This document shows, in pieces, positions 26,527 to 36,780 of a stretch of DNA of 64,000 nucleotides. Numbering within the stretch: position 1 is the first letter of the stretch; each line of letters begins with the position of its first letter. The position numbers and the translations under genes are program-made. Origin of the DNA: Psychroserpens sp. NJDZ02 (lineage in GTDB: Bacteria > Bacteroidota > Bacteroidia > Flavobacteriales > Flavobacteriaceae); NCBI RefSeq assembly GCF_004843725.1, contig NZ_CP039451.1:3354001-3418000 (forward strand). The letters run 5' to 3'. Under the pieces are notes generated by a model. The model was not told the origin of the DNA. It searched no databases and worked only from the letters and a program-made list of their open reading frames with translations.

Positions 26527-26998
26527 TATTTGGTTTAAAATTTAATGCCACGCCGTTTATACAATGTCTTTTTCCTGTAGTTTCTTTTGGTCCATCATTA
26601 AAAACATGACCTAAATGCCCACCACAAGTCGCGCAATGTTCTTCGTCTCTAGTATATCCAATTTTAGTATCCGTTCCAAATGCAACATTACCTTCAATGA
26701 CTTTATCAAAACTTGGCCAACCTGTTCCAGAATCAAATTTAGCTTCACTTTTAAATAAAGGCGTATCGCAAGCAGCACAATGATAGACACCTGCGCTGTA
26801 TTGTTTGTTTAAGTCGCTAGAAAAGGGGCGTTCTGTGCCAGATTTTCTTAACACGTTATATTCCGCAGCTGTTAATTCTGTTTTCCACTCTGTTTCTGTT
26901 TTAGTAATTTCAAAGGCTTCTTTAGCTTTTTTATCCTGCGCTTTGCTATTGCAATTAAACAGAACACACGTAATTACTAGTAGTGCTATTTTTTTCAT
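26519..26998 (-). CDS. msrB: Exported MsrB lipoprotein
   Basis: 159 residues: a lipoprotein signal (LVITCVLFNC, lipobox Cys at about 16), a short linker with KAQDKKAKEAF, then an MsrB domain with CAAC, GTGWPSFDKVI, CATC, GGHLGHVFNDGPKETTGKRHC and INGVALNF. The catalytic Cys is the one in KRHCING. All zinc and catalytic residues are present, so it should repair oxidised methionines in periplasmic or outer-membrane proteins. It is first in the operon. I recognise no periplasmic thioredoxin-like reductant nearby. Confidence 0.92.
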   Translation of the reverse strand: MKKIALLVITCVLFNCNSKAQDKKAKEAFEITKTETEWKTELTAAEYNVLRKSGTERPFSSDLNKQYSAGVYHCAACDTPLFKSEAKFDSGTGWPSFDKVIEGNVAFGTDTKIGYTRDEEHCATCGGHLGHVFNDGPKETTGKRHCINGVALNFKPNND

Positions 26999-27132
26999 AA
27001 TTTTTCTTTTTTTAAAGGTATTGTAAAATCTTAATATAGAATTAATACAGTCGTAATTTTAAATTAAAAATAACATTTTAAGGTTTCGATTTTTAAATGT
27101 AACTTTTCAACTTCTAATTAAATTATCTCAAA

Positions 27133-28542
27133 ATGAAACTATTTCATATTAGTGCAGAATGTTATCCCATTGCAAAAGTTGGTGGGTTAGCAGACGTTGT
27201 AGGTGCATTACCTAAGTATCAGAATAACTTAGGACATTCCGCTGCTGTCATCATGCCTTACTATGATAATGCGTTTACACAGGCTCATGTTTTTTCTTCA
27301 GTTTATGAAGCTTCTTTAGCTTTGGGAGACTCAGAAGTTAATTTTAAAGTGTTGAAAACCAAAGCGTCTATTTTAGATTTTGAGGTGTTTTTTATTGACA
27401 TTCCAGAATTACTTTTTAAAACATACGTGTATTCTAATAATGATACCGATCGGTTTCTTGCTTTTCAAATAGCAGCTTTAGATTGGATTTTAACGTTAAC
27501 GGAACAACCAGAAATTATCCATTGTCATGATCATCACACTGGATTAGTTCCGTTTATGCTTCAGGAATGTTATAAGTATAAAACATTAGATACAATACCG
27601 GTAATTACCACGATACACAATGCGCAATATCAAGGTTGGTTTGGGTATGATAAATTACAGTTAATTCCAGAATTCGACACGTCTAGAACAGGTCTTTTAG
27701 ATTGGGATAATAACATAAACCCTTTAGCTTCGGCTATTAAATGTGCTTGGCGTGTAACGACGGTTTCTCCAAGTTATATGGAAGAATTGAAAATGGAAGC
27801 TAATGGATTGCAAGGTTTATTAAGCGCCGAAAGTGATAAATGTATTGGTGTTTTAAATGGTATTGATAGTGACGTTTGGAATCCCGAAACAGATGGTTAT
27901 ATAACATCAAATTATAATTTAAAAACGGTACATAAAGGAAAACTGAAAAATAAATTAGCCCTTTGTAAAACGTTTGATTTAGATGAAACAAAACCATTAA
28001 TTGTTTTTATAGGACGATTGGTATACGAGAAAGGAGCAGATGTCTTTCCTTCAGCCTTAGAAAAAGCCTTAGAAGATAAAAATTGTAGTGTGTTGGTTTT
28101 AGGCTCGGGTAATTATGAATCAGAACAGGCCTTACTTCATCTAAAAGAAAAATATATAGGTCAGTATAATACCTTTATCGGCTATGACGAAAAATTGTCG
28201 CATAATATGTATGCTGGTGCAGACTTTTTATTAATGCCATCTCGAGTAGAACCTTGCGGATTAAATCAATTATACGCCTTACGTTATGGGACAATCCCCG
28301 TAGTAAGAAGTATTGGTGGTTTAAAAGATACCGTTATTGATATTAATGAAAAAGATGGCTTTGGGATTAGCCATGAGCAGGTTACCGTAGAAGAAATTTA
28401 CCATGCAATTAATAGAAGTATTGATTTATACAATAAAACGTCTATCTTTAAGTCACTAACTAAACACATTATGACTATTGATCATTCATGGGACGTTTCA
28501 GCAAAAGCATATATTAATTTATACCAATCTTTAAAAAAATAA
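27133..28542 (+). CDS. glgA: Glycogen synthase
   Basis: 469 residues of GT5. The ADP-glucose-binding KVGGLADV is near residue 15, and IHCHDHHTGLVP, IFIGRLVYEKG-like FIGRL, and EPCGLNQLYALRYGT near the C-terminus supply the conserved catalytic and nucleotide residues. It extends alpha-1,4-glucan chains from ADP-glucose. It is first of three adjacent glycogen genes (2 bases to glgC, 3 bases from glgC to glgB). It is slightly shorter than the E. coli enzyme, as is normal in Bacteroidota. Confidence 0.93.
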   Translation: MKLFHISAECYPIAKVGGLADVVGALPKYQNNLGHSAAVIMPYYDNAFTQAHVFSSVYEASLALGDSEVNFKVLKTKASILDFEVFFIDIPELLFKTYVYSNNDTDRFLAFQIAALDWILTLTEQPEIIHCHDHHTGLVPFMLQECYKYKTLDTIPVITTIHNAQYQGWFGYDKLQLIPEFDTSRTGLLDWDNNINPLASAIKCAWRVTTVSPSYMEELKMEANGLQGLLSAESDKCIGVLNGIDSDVWNPETDGYITSNYNLKTVHKGKLKNKLALCKTFDLDETKPLIVFIGRLVYEKGADVFPSALEKALEDKNCSVLVLGSGNYESEQALLHLKEKYIGQYNTFIGYDEKLSHNMYAGADFLLMPSRVEPCGLNQLYALRYGTIPVVRSIGGLKDTVIDINEKDGFGISHEQVTVEEIYHAINRSIDLYNKTSIFKSLTKHIMTIDHSWDVSAKAYINLYQSLKK

Positions 28543-28544
28543 AT

Positions 28545-29810
28545 ATGATTAATAATAAAGTGTTATCTATAATTCTAGGAGGAGGACAAGGCTCAAGATT
28601 ATACCCTTTAACTGCAACACGATCTAAACCAGCAGTACCTATTGCAGGAAAATATAGATTGGTAGATATCCCTATTTCTAATTGTATAAATTCTGATATC
28701 AAACGTATGTTTGTGTTAACACAGTTTAACTCGGCATCGTTAAATCGTCATATAAAAAACACATATCATTTTAGCTTTTTTAGTTCTGCTTTTGTAGATG
28801 TTTTAGCAGCAGAGCAAACTCCAGGAAACGAAGGTTGGTTTCAAGGTACAGCAGATGCGGTTAGACAAAGTATGCATCATTTTTTACAACATGATTTTGA
28901 ATATGCTTTAATATTATCCGGGGATCAGTTATACCAAATGGATTTTAATGCCATGGTAGATGCGCATGTAAAAGCTAATGCTAAAATATCAATAGCAACA
29001 ATACCTGTCAATGCAAAAGATGCGACGTCTTTCGGGATCCTTAAAACAGACGATAAAAATGTAATCACGTCGTTTATTGAAAAGCCGGATGCTTCATTAT
29101 TACCAGACTGGACGTCTGCTGTGAGCCCAGAAATGGAAAAACAAGGAAAGCATCATTTAGCTTCTATGGGAATTTATATTTTTAATAGAGACCTATTGGT
29201 AGAGTTAATGAGTAATCCGGAGACTATTGATTTTGGTAAAGAAATCATTCCGCAGTCCATAGAGAAACATAAAACCTTAAGCTACCAGTTTGAAGGGTAT
29301 TGGACGGATATTGGTAATATTGACTCATTTTTTGAAGCTAATCTTGGTTTAACGGATGATATTCCTAAATTTAATTTATACGATAAAGACCAAAGTGTAT
29401 ATACACGTGCAAGGATTTTACCAACCTCTAAAATTTCTGGAACTGCTTTAGATAAAGCGGTAATTGCTGAAGGTTGTATTATTCATGCAGCAAAAATTGA
29501 AAAATCGGTTATTGGTATACGATCTAGAATTGGAAAAGAGACCACCATTATTAATACTTATATGATGGGATGTGACTCTTATGAATCTCTAAAAGAAATA
29601 GAATCAAATAAGGTAAGTATTTTAATGGGAATTGGAGAACGTTGTTTTATTAAAAACACCATTATTGATAAAAATATAAGAATTGGAGATGATGTGCGTA
29701 TTAATGGTGGAAAGCATCTTGAAAATATAGAAACGGATACTTACGTGATTAAAGACGGTATTGTAGTGATTAAAAAAGGAGCAATAATACCTAATGGGTT
29801 TGTAATATAA
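28545..29810 (+). CDS. glgC: Glucose-1-phosphate adenylyltransferase
   Basis: 421 residues. The nucleotidyltransferase domain carries GGGQGSRLYPLT (about 12-23), SKPAVPIAGKYRLVDIPISN and the GTADAVRQ block. FIEKPD and the FEGYWTDIG segment follow, then a left-handed beta-helix C-terminal domain rich in Ile/Val hexapeptides. It makes ADP-glucose, the committed step of glycogen synthesis. It sits between glgA and glgB in a tight operon. Confidence 0.94.
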   Translation: MINNKVLSIILGGGQGSRLYPLTATRSKPAVPIAGKYRLVDIPISNCINSDIKRMFVLTQFNSASLNRHIKNTYHFSFFSSAFVDVLAAEQTPGNEGWFQGTADAVRQSMHHFLQHDFEYALILSGDQLYQMDFNAMVDAHVKANAKISIATIPVNAKDATSFGILKTDDKNVITSFIEKPDASLLPDWTSAVSPEMEKQGKHHLASMGIYIFNRDLLVELMSNPETIDFGKEIIPQSIEKHKTLSYQFEGYWTDIGNIDSFFEANLGLTDDIPKFNLYDKDQSVYTRARILPTSKISGTALDKAVIAEGCIIHAAKIEKSVIGIRSRIGKETTIINTYMMGCDSYESLKEIESNKVSILMGIGERCFIKNTIIDKNIRIGDDVRINGGKHLENIETDTYVIKDGIVVIKKGAIIPNGFVI

Positions 29811-29813
29811 TAT

Positions 29814-31721
29814 ATGGCAGATGTAACAGTATTTAGTTTGTTTACAGATTTTGATATTAATCTCTTTAAGTCCGGAGAACACTATAAGTTATACGAAAAA
29901 TTTGGATCGCATATCAGGACTGTAAATGGAGTAAAAGGTACTTATTTTTCTGTGTGGGCACCAACAGCTAAGCAAGTCTCTGTAGTTGGAGATTTTAATT
30001 ATTGGACAGAAGGCGAACACTTATTAAATGTGCGATGGGACGAAAGTGGTATTTGGGAAGGATTTATACCCAATGTAGGCAAAGGACATACGTACAAATA
30101 CAAAATACAAAGTAATAATAACGGTATTGTAACAGAGAAAGCAGACCCGTATGCTAGACGTTGTGAACATAATCCAAACACTGCATCCATAGTTTGGGAA
30201 GATGACTATAGTTGGAAAGATGAGAAATGGATGGCTTCTCGTAAAGCCAAAAATGCACTAAATGCACCGTATTCTGTGTACGAAGTTCATTTAGGATCTT
30301 GGAAAAAACAGATTGAAGAGGATCGATTTTTATCTTATGTAGAGTTGGCAGAAGACTTAGTCAATTATGTCAAAAGTATGAATTTTACGCATGTAGAGTT
30401 GATGCCAATCATGGAGTTTCCGTATGATCCAAGTTGGGGCTATCAAATTACAGGCTATTTTGCGCCAACCTCACGGTTTGGATATCCTGAAGAATTCAAG
30501 CTGTTAGTCGATAAACTGCATCAAAATGACATCGGAATTATATTAGATTGGGTACCCTCACATTTTCCTGAAGATGCACATGGTCTCGGGTTTTTTGATG
30601 GGTCTTGCTTGTATGAGCATCCAGATAAGAAAAAAGGCTATCACCAAGACTGGAAAAGCTTAATCTTTAATTATGGACGTAACGAGGTGAAGTCCTTTTT
30701 AATAAGTAATGCTATTTTTTGGCTTGAGCAATTCCATGCCGATGGATTGCGTGTAGATGCTGTAGCATCTATGCTATTTTTAGATTATAGTAGAGAAGAA
30801 GGCGAGTGGGAACCTAATATTTACGGCGGACGAGAAAATTTAGACGCTATTGCGTTTATGAAAGAGTTAAACGTCGCTGTCTATAGTAATTTTCCAGATG
30901 TACAAACGATAGCGGAGGAATCCACCGCATTTCCCGGAGTCTCGAAACCAGTCTTTTTAGGTGGTTTAGGGTTTGGGATGAAATGGATGATGGGATGGAT
31001 GCATGATACATTGCAGTATTTTGCAAAAGAACCTATTTATAGAAAACACCATCAAAACGATATTACTTTTTCTTTAACCTATGCGTTTACAGAAAACTTC
31101 ATGTTGCCTTTAAGTCATGATGAAGTTGTCTATGGCAAAAAATCCATTTTAGGACGGATGCCAGGAGACGAGTGGCAGCGTTTTGCAAACCTGAGATTGT
31201 TATACAGTTATATGTTTACACATCCAGGAACAAAGCTATTATTTCAAGGGGCAGAAATTGGTCAAAGTGAAGAGTGGGACTTTCAAACCAGCTTAGATTG
31301 GCATTTATTAGAATATCAATCGCATAAAGGGATTAGTAATTTTATAAAAGCCATAAATACATTTTATAGATCAGAACCTGCATTATATCAAAAGCAATTT
31401 TCTCATGACGGTTTTGAGTGGATAGATTATGGAGATGCAGAGCATTCTGTTATTGTGTTTATAAGAAAAGGAAACCAACCAAAGGATAATGTAATTATTG
31501 CTTGTAATATGACGCCTGTGCCTTTAGAAAACTATCGTATTGGTTTGCCTAAAAAAGGAGCGTTGATTGAAATTTTCAATAGTGATAATAAACCATTTTT
31601 TGGAACAGGAGATTTTAGAAATGAGCATTTAACATCGGAATCAAAATTGTGGCATTCTAGAAAGCATTCAGTAGAAATCATAATCCCACCTTTAGGTATG
31701 GTTGCTTTTAAATATCAATAA
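29814..31721 (+). CDS. glgB: 1,4-alpha-glucan branching enzyme
   Basis: 635 residues: a CBM48 N-terminal domain (about 25-125, GTYFSVWAPTAKQVSVVGDFN), a GH13 barrel with YEVHLGSW, DWVPSHFP, the nucleophile Asp in DGLRVDAVASML, the acid Glu in IAEESTAFPGV and LSHDEVVYGKKS, and a C-terminal beta domain. It introduces alpha-1,6 branches. It is the last of the glgA-glgC-glgB operon; the GH31 gene follows after a 182-base gap. Confidence 0.94.
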   Translation: MADVTVFSLFTDFDINLFKSGEHYKLYEKFGSHIRTVNGVKGTYFSVWAPTAKQVSVVGDFNYWTEGEHLLNVRWDESGIWEGFIPNVGKGHTYKYKIQSNNNGIVTEKADPYARRCEHNPNTASIVWEDDYSWKDEKWMASRKAKNALNAPYSVYEVHLGSWKKQIEEDRFLSYVELAEDLVNYVKSMNFTHVELMPIMEFPYDPSWGYQITGYFAPTSRFGYPEEFKLLVDKLHQNDIGIILDWVPSHFPEDAHGLGFFDGSCLYEHPDKKKGYHQDWKSLIFNYGRNEVKSFLISNAIFWLEQFHADGLRVDAVASMLFLDYSREEGEWEPNIYGGRENLDAIAFMKELNVAVYSNFPDVQTIAEESTAFPGVSKPVFLGGLGFGMKWMMGWMHDTLQYFAKEPIYRKHHQNDITFSLTYAFTENFMLPLSHDEVVYGKKSILGRMPGDEWQRFANLRLLYSYMFTHPGTKLLFQGAEIGQSEEWDFQTSLDWHLLEYQSHKGISNFIKAINTFYRSEPALYQKQFSHDGFEWIDYGDAEHSVIVFIRKGNQPKDNVIIACNMTPVPLENYRIGLPKKGALIEIFNSDNKPFFGTGDFRNEHLTSESKLWHSRKHSVEIIIPPLGMVAFKYQ

Positions 31722-31903
31722 AATTCAAAATAAATCAGTTTATAAAAGCTATTGATTTCTCAATTTTACCTACTGATAATAAAGGTTTTAATAATTTTTA
31801 ATATCGAAAACGTTATAGTTAATAATTTGTAATAATAACTGTATTCATTGTTTTCATAACAGTGTAATTTTCCGTTTTTTTACTTTAAATATAATATACA
31901 ATT

Positions 31904-34309
31904 ATGATTGTAAATACCGAATTAGAACAAAAAGGAAACTTGTTTCCATCAAAGTTCGTCTCTTTTAAAAAAGATGTCGATACGTTATATTTTTCAACAG
32001 ATAATAATGTGGTCCTTCAATTAACTGTTTTTAGAGACAGTGTCTTACGATTTAGGTATACAACCACAGGTACTTTTGATAATGATTTTTCCTATGCTAT
32101 TACTAAATATGCTAGCAAAGGGTATAATCATTTAGAGATTATAGAAAATGAAGAAGAATACCATATCATCACGTCTAAATTATTGTGTAAAATTGCGAAA
32201 GAAAATTTAAGAATACGTATTTATGATGTTAAGGATAATACCTTAATTAATGAAGATGAAATTGGTTTTCATTGGGAAGAAAGCTATGAGTATGGTGGTA
32301 ACATTGTCAAAATGAGTAAAACCATAAATGACCGTGAGAGCTACTTTGGATTAGGAGATAAACCAGAACATTTAAATTTAAAAGGAAAACGTTTTGAAAA
32401 TTGGGTAACAGATTCTTATGCCTTTGGAAAACAAACAGATCCAATTTATAAAGCTATTCCGTTTTTTACAGGATTACATCATAACAAAGCCTATGGTATT
32501 TTCTTTGATAATACCTTTAGAACGTATTTCGATTTTGGTCAGGAAAGACGTAATGTCACCAGTTTTTGGGCACAAGGAGGCGAGATGAACTACTATTTTA
32601 TCTACGGACCTAAAATGAATGATGTGGTAGAAAGTTATACGGATTTAACCGGAAAACCACACCAATTACCACCACTTTGGGCGTTAGGATTTCATCAATG
32701 TAAATGGAGTTATTATCCAGAAGCTAATGTCAAAGAAATCACAAACAAGTTTAGAGAACTACAAATACCATGTGATGCCATTTACTTGGATATTGATTAT
32801 ATGGATGGCTTTAGATGCTTTACTTGGAACAAGGAGTATTTTCCGGATCCTAAACGTATGGTGAAAGAGTTATTGGATGATGGTTTTAAAACCGTAGCGA
32901 TTATAGATCCAGGTATTAAAATCGATCACGAGTATTCTGTGTTTAAGGAAGCATTAGAAAAAGACTATTTCTGTAAACGTGCTGATGGACCCTACATGAA
33001 AGGAAAAGTATGGCCTGGCGAGTGTTACTTCCCAGATTTTACTAAACCAGAAGTGAGAGATTGGTGGTCAGGTTTATTTAAAGAGTTGGTGGAAGATATT
33101 GGTGTGCAAGGGGTTTGGAATGATATGAACGAACCTGCAGTTATGGAAGTACCAAACAAAACATTTCCGGATGATGTTAGACATGATTATGATGGTAACC
33201 GTTGTAGTCATAGAAAAGCACATAATATCTATGGTATGCAAATGGCGCGAGCAACGTATCATGGAATGAAAAAATTTAATTACCCAAAACGTCCATTTGT
33301 TATAACCAGAGCAGCGTATTCCGGAACGCAACGTTATACGTCTACTTGGACAGGAGATAATGTAGCCACTTGGGAACATTTAAGTATTGCAAATATCCAA
33401 GCGCAACGTATGGCGATGTCAGGCTTTAGTTTTGCAGGAAGTGATATTGGTGGTTTTGCGGAGCAGCCTCAAGGCGAATTATATACGCGTTGGATCCAGT
33501 TAGGTGTATTCCATCCGTTTTGTCGTGTGCATTCTTCAGGAGACCATGGCGATCAAGAACCTTGGGCTTTTGATGATGATGTTACTGATATTGTTAGAAA
33601 ATTTATTGAGTTACGTTACCAACTGTTACCGTACTTATATACCGCATTCTGGAAGCTGATAGAACACGGGACACCATTATTACAATCACTAGTTTTATTC
33701 GATCAAGAAGACCAACAAACGCATTATAGAACAGATGAGTTTGTTTACGGAAATCAAATATTGGTGTGTCCAATTCAAGAGCCAAATGCAAAAGGACGCA
33801 GAATGTATATCCCAAGAGGAAGTTGGTATAATTTCTGGACCGATGAGTATGTGGAAGGTGGTAAAGAAAAATGGGTAGATGCCGAAATAGATAGTATGCC
33901 AATGTTTATTAAAGAAGGAGCAATTATTCCTAAGTTTCCTGTGCAACAATATGTTGGTGAAATTGAAATAGAAGAATTAACGTTGGAAGTCTATTATAAA
34001 TTAGGTAAAGAAGTTTCTGAGTTGTATGATGATGCTCATGATGGTTATGATTATACTAAAGGTCGTTATAGTTTCAGAACATTTAAATTAACAGGTAAGG
34101 CTAACGAGTTAATTATACAGCAACATAAAGAAGGAAAGTATGAAGCCTCGTACAAGACCTTTAAGTTAAATATTCATGGTTTACCATTTCAAATAAAAGA
34201 GATTCAAATTGATAATGAAATCATCTCATTGGAGCATTTAAAAGTAAATGGAACGGTGTCTATGGTTATTGATAAAAAGTTTTCTGAAATTCATTTAATC
34301 GGGAACTAA
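31904..34309 (+). CDS. Glycoside hydrolase family 31 alpha-glucosidase
   Basis: 801 residues: an N-terminal beta domain (about 30-250), a catalytic barrel with the nucleophile Asp in GVWNDMNEPA (D407) and the acid/base Asp in TWTGDN (D485), IYLDIDYMDG, and C-terminal beta domains. It releases glucose from the non-reducing ends of alpha-glucans. There is no signal peptide, so it is cytosolic, and with the glg genes it fits intracellular turnover of glycogen or malto-oligosaccharides. A CGAAAACGTTA sequence (31805-31815) upstream could be a LacI-type operator, and a long inverted repeat follows the gene. Confidence 0.9.
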   Translation: MIVNTELEQKGNLFPSKFVSFKKDVDTLYFSTDNNVVLQLTVFRDSVLRFRYTTTGTFDNDFSYAITKYASKGYNHLEIIENEEEYHIITSKLLCKIAKENLRIRIYDVKDNTLINEDEIGFHWEESYEYGGNIVKMSKTINDRESYFGLGDKPEHLNLKGKRFENWVTDSYAFGKQTDPIYKAIPFFTGLHHNKAYGIFFDNTFRTYFDFGQERRNVTSFWAQGGEMNYYFIYGPKMNDVVESYTDLTGKPHQLPPLWALGFHQCKWSYYPEANVKEITNKFRELQIPCDAIYLDIDYMDGFRCFTWNKEYFPDPKRMVKELLDDGFKTVAIIDPGIKIDHEYSVFKEALEKDYFCKRADGPYMKGKVWPGECYFPDFTKPEVRDWWSGLFKELVEDIGVQGVWNDMNEPAVMEVPNKTFPDDVRHDYDGNRCSHRKAHNIYGMQMARATYHGMKKFNYPKRPFVITRAAYSGTQRYTSTWTGDNVATWEHLSIANIQAQRMAMSGFSFAGSDIGGFAEQPQGELYTRWIQLGVFHPFCRVHSSGDHGDQEPWAFDDDVTDIVRKFIELRYQLLPYLYTAFWKLIEHGTPLLQSLVLFDQEDQQTHYRTDEFVYGNQILVCPIQEPNAKGRRMYIPRGSWYNFWTDEYVEGGKEKWVDAEIDSMPMFIKEGAIIPKFPVQQYVGEIEIEELTLEVYYKLGKEVSELYDDAHDGYDYTKGRYSFRTFKLTGKANELIIQQHKEGKYEASYKTFKLNIHGLPFQIKEIQIDNEIISLEHLKVNGTVSMVIDKKFSEIHLIGN

Positions 34310-34335
34310 TTTCATTTATACTGCATTTCAAAGAC

Positions 34336-34374
34336 TATTTTTGATGTTAATCGATGTTGTTAATATCAAAAATA
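34336..34374. repeat. 15-bp inverted repeat downstream of the GH31 gene
   Basis: The arms TATTTTTGATGTTAA (34336-34350) and TTAATATCAAAAATA (34360-34374) pair over 15 positions with one G-U wobble and a 9-base loop. No T-run follows, so it is not a normal terminator. Each arm also begins with a -7-like TATTTTTG, one on each strand. Confidence 0.6.
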
Positions 34375-34436
34375 CGGTCGTTGGTTAATTGTGGCTAAGT
34401 TTTTGTAGATTTATAAAAGAATAAACAATACTAAAT

Positions 34437-35270
34437 ATGAAATTTAAGAATACAGTAGTTATAGCATTAATATTAGTTATGGTTTTGTCCTGTGCGACTA
34501 ATCCATTTACTGGAAAAAAGACCCTTGCATTTGTGTCTAATACGGAATTATTTCCTTCTTCATTTGCGCAATATAATCAAGTATTGACAGAAAGTAAAGT
34601 AGAAACGGGGACATCACGTGCTGAAATGATCAAGCGTGTTGGTCAGCGTATAGCAATTGCTGCAGAACGTTGGTTAAAAGCTAATGGACAAGAAGGCTAT
34701 TTAAATGATTATAAATGGGAATATAACTTAATTGATGAGGATATTGTCAATGCATGGTGTATGCCGGGAGGTAAGATTGTATTTTACACAGGTATTTTAC
34801 CAGTTGCCGAAAACGAATCTGCAGTTGCTGCGATTATGGGGCATGAAGTTGCACACGCATTAGCAAATCATGGACAACAACGTATGAGTGCTGGTATGAT
34901 TCAACAAGGTTTGTCTGTTGCAGGTAATGTAGCATTGGCAAATGATGAAAAAAAATTAGGAATTTTTAATCAGTCTTATGGAATTGTCTCTAATGTTGGA
35001 GGAATGTTACCTTTTAGTAGAAGTCATGAAACAGAAGCAGATGAAATAGGATTATATTTAACAGCTATTGCTGGTTATAATCCAGATGAAGCTGCAAATT
35101 TATGGAGACGTATGGCGGCAGCAAGCGGAGGAGAAGCACCAGCTGAGTTTTTAAGTACTCACCCTGCAAATCAAACACGTATTGATAATTTAACAGCATT
35201 AGCACCAGCTGCTAAAGTGGAAGCAAAAAAGTTTGGAGTTTCTAGTTTTAGACCTTTAGGGAAATACTAA
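34437..35270 (+). CDS. M48 family metallopeptidase, lipoprotein
   Basis: 277 residues with a lipoprotein signal (LVMVLSC, Cys at about 19) followed by ATNPFTGKKT, which is common in this family. The zinc site GHEVAHALANHG (HEVAH) is intact, with the third ligand in HETEADEIG. It is similar to E. coli LoiP/YcaL-type periplasmic proteases that trim misfolded outer-membrane proteins. It sits alone between a GH31 gene and an MFS transporter. Confidence 0.9.
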   Translation: MKFKNTVVIALILVMVLSCATNPFTGKKTLAFVSNTELFPSSFAQYNQVLTESKVETGTSRAEMIKRVGQRIAIAAERWLKANGQEGYLNDYKWEYNLIDEDIVNAWCMPGGKIVFYTGILPVAENESAVAAIMGHEVAHALANHGQQRMSAGMIQQGLSVAGNVALANDEKKLGIFNQSYGIVSNVGGMLPFSRSHETEADEIGLYLTAIAGYNPDEAANLWRRMAAASGGEAPAEFLSTHPANQTRIDNLTALAPAAKVEAKKFGVSSFRPLGKY

Positions 35271-35298
35271 GTTACTTCTAAAAATATTTAATTTCTTT

Positions 35299-35330
35299 CG
35301 AAGCTGCTCTTTTATAGAGCAGCTTTTGTA
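35299..35330 (+). terminator. Probable terminator after the M48 gene
   Basis: AAGCTGCTCT (35301-35310) and AGAGCAGCTT (35316-35325) form a 10-bp stem with a 5-base loop. The T-run after it is short (TTTTG), so termination may be partial. Confidence 0.6.
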
Positions 35331-35358
35331 TTTTTAAGCACTAACTAACAACTATTAA

Positions 35359-36747
35359 ATGGCACATTTGGAAAAAGGAAGTAAAAAATTACTTAATGCT
35401 TGGGCATTCTATGATTGGGCAAATTCGGTTTATACGCTAACAATAGCATCTTCGATATTTCCTATTTTTTATTCGGCATTATTTGTATCCCAAGTAGAAA
35501 AAACGGTGCCTGCATTTGGAATGGTCTTTAAAAGTACTGCATTAATAACGTATGTGACTGCATTTACATTTTTGGTTGTTGCATTTACATCTCCTATATT
35601 ATCGGGTATCGCAGATTATGTAGGGAATAAGAAAAATTTCATGAAATTTTTCTGTTACGTAGGTAGTATTGGATGTATTGGTTTATACTGGTTTAGTATC
35701 GAGTCTATCCATATTAGCTTATTATTTTACTTTATGGGACTAATTGGATATTGGGGGAGTTTGGTGTTTTATAACTCATATTTACCTGATATAGCTTATC
35801 CAGAACAGCAGGATAGTATTAGTGCTAAGGGATTTAGTATGGGGTATGTTGGTAGTGTTGTGTTATTACTATTAAATCTTGCAATGGTTATGAAGCCAGA
35901 TTGGTTTGGGTTTGATATTAGTATCTCAGAAACGCTAAGAAATACAGGTACAGAAGTACAAATAACTGAAGCATTGACTAAAGCTAAAAATGCAGCCTCT
36001 TTTGAAGCCATGCGCATCTCTTTTATTACCGTAGGTTTGTGGTGGATGTTGTTTAGCCAATATTCGTTTTATGTTTTACCAAAAGGAGTTTCAAAAGGAC
36101 ATAAAGTAACTAGAGCAATTGTTTTTAATGGTCTAAAAGAGTTGAGGTTGGTTTGGATTGAGTTAAAGAAGGATCTAAGACTTAAACGGTACCTAATCGC
36201 TTTTTTTGTGTTTAGTATGGCAGTACAAACCATTATGTTGGTTGCGGTGTATTTTGGAGAGGAAGAAATTGCTTGGGGAGGGGCAGATGCTAAAACACAA
36301 GGTTTAATTGTCAGTATATTGGTTATTCAGTTGGTGGCTATTCTCGGTGCATTCTTGACGTCCATTGCCTCATCTAAATTCGGGAATATTAAAACACTTA
36401 TTATTGTAAATATCGTTTGGATGTTATTGTGTTTCTATGCTTATTTTATGGAAACGCCTATGCAGTTTTATTTAGCTGCTGGGTTTGTTGGTTTAGTTAT
36501 GGGAGGCGTGCAAAGTTTAGCACGATCGACGTATTCTAAGTTTTTACCAGAAACAGAAGACACAACGTCTTATTTTAGTTTTTATGATGTGGCGGAAAAA
36601 ATAGGAATCGTAATAGGGATGGTTATTTTTGCTACCATAGATCAAATAACAGGAAGTATGCGTAACGCTATTTTGTTTTTATTTGTGTTCTTTTTATTAG
36701 GAATTATTTTACTGTTTAGAGTTCCTAAAGAAAGGGAATTAAATTAA
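35359..36747 (+). CDS. MFS transporter, UMF1/Atg22-like
   Basis: 462 residues with about 12 membrane segments. The N-terminal NAWAFYDWANSVYTL motif is diagnostic of the UMF1/Atg22-like MFS group. The remainder shows the MFS pattern, including GGVQSLARSTYSKFLPE in the second half and YFSFYDVAEKIGIVIG. Atg22-like proteins export amino acids from vacuoles in yeast; bacterial substrates are unknown. It is followed within 33 bases by a lipoprotein gene, probably co-transcribed. Confidence 0.85.
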   Translation: MAHLEKGSKKLLNAWAFYDWANSVYTLTIASSIFPIFYSALFVSQVEKTVPAFGMVFKSTALITYVTAFTFLVVAFTSPILSGIADYVGNKKNFMKFFCYVGSIGCIGLYWFSIESIHISLLFYFMGLIGYWGSLVFYNSYLPDIAYPEQQDSISAKGFSMGYVGSVVLLLLNLAMVMKPDWFGFDISISETLRNTGTEVQITEALTKAKNAASFEAMRISFITVGLWWMLFSQYSFYVLPKGVSKGHKVTRAIVFNGLKELRLVWIELKKDLRLKRYLIAFFVFSMAVQTIMLVAVYFGEEEIAWGGADAKTQGLIVSILVIQLVAILGAFLTSIASSKFGNIKTLIIVNIVWMLLCFYAYFMETPMQFYLAAGFVGLVMGGVQSLARSTYSKFLPETEDTTSYFSFYDVAEKIGIVIGMVIFATIDQITGSMRNAILFLFVFFLLGIILLFRVPKERELN

Positions 36748-36780
36748 TTGTCTTAAGTTTATAATCTAAAATTTTTTAAA

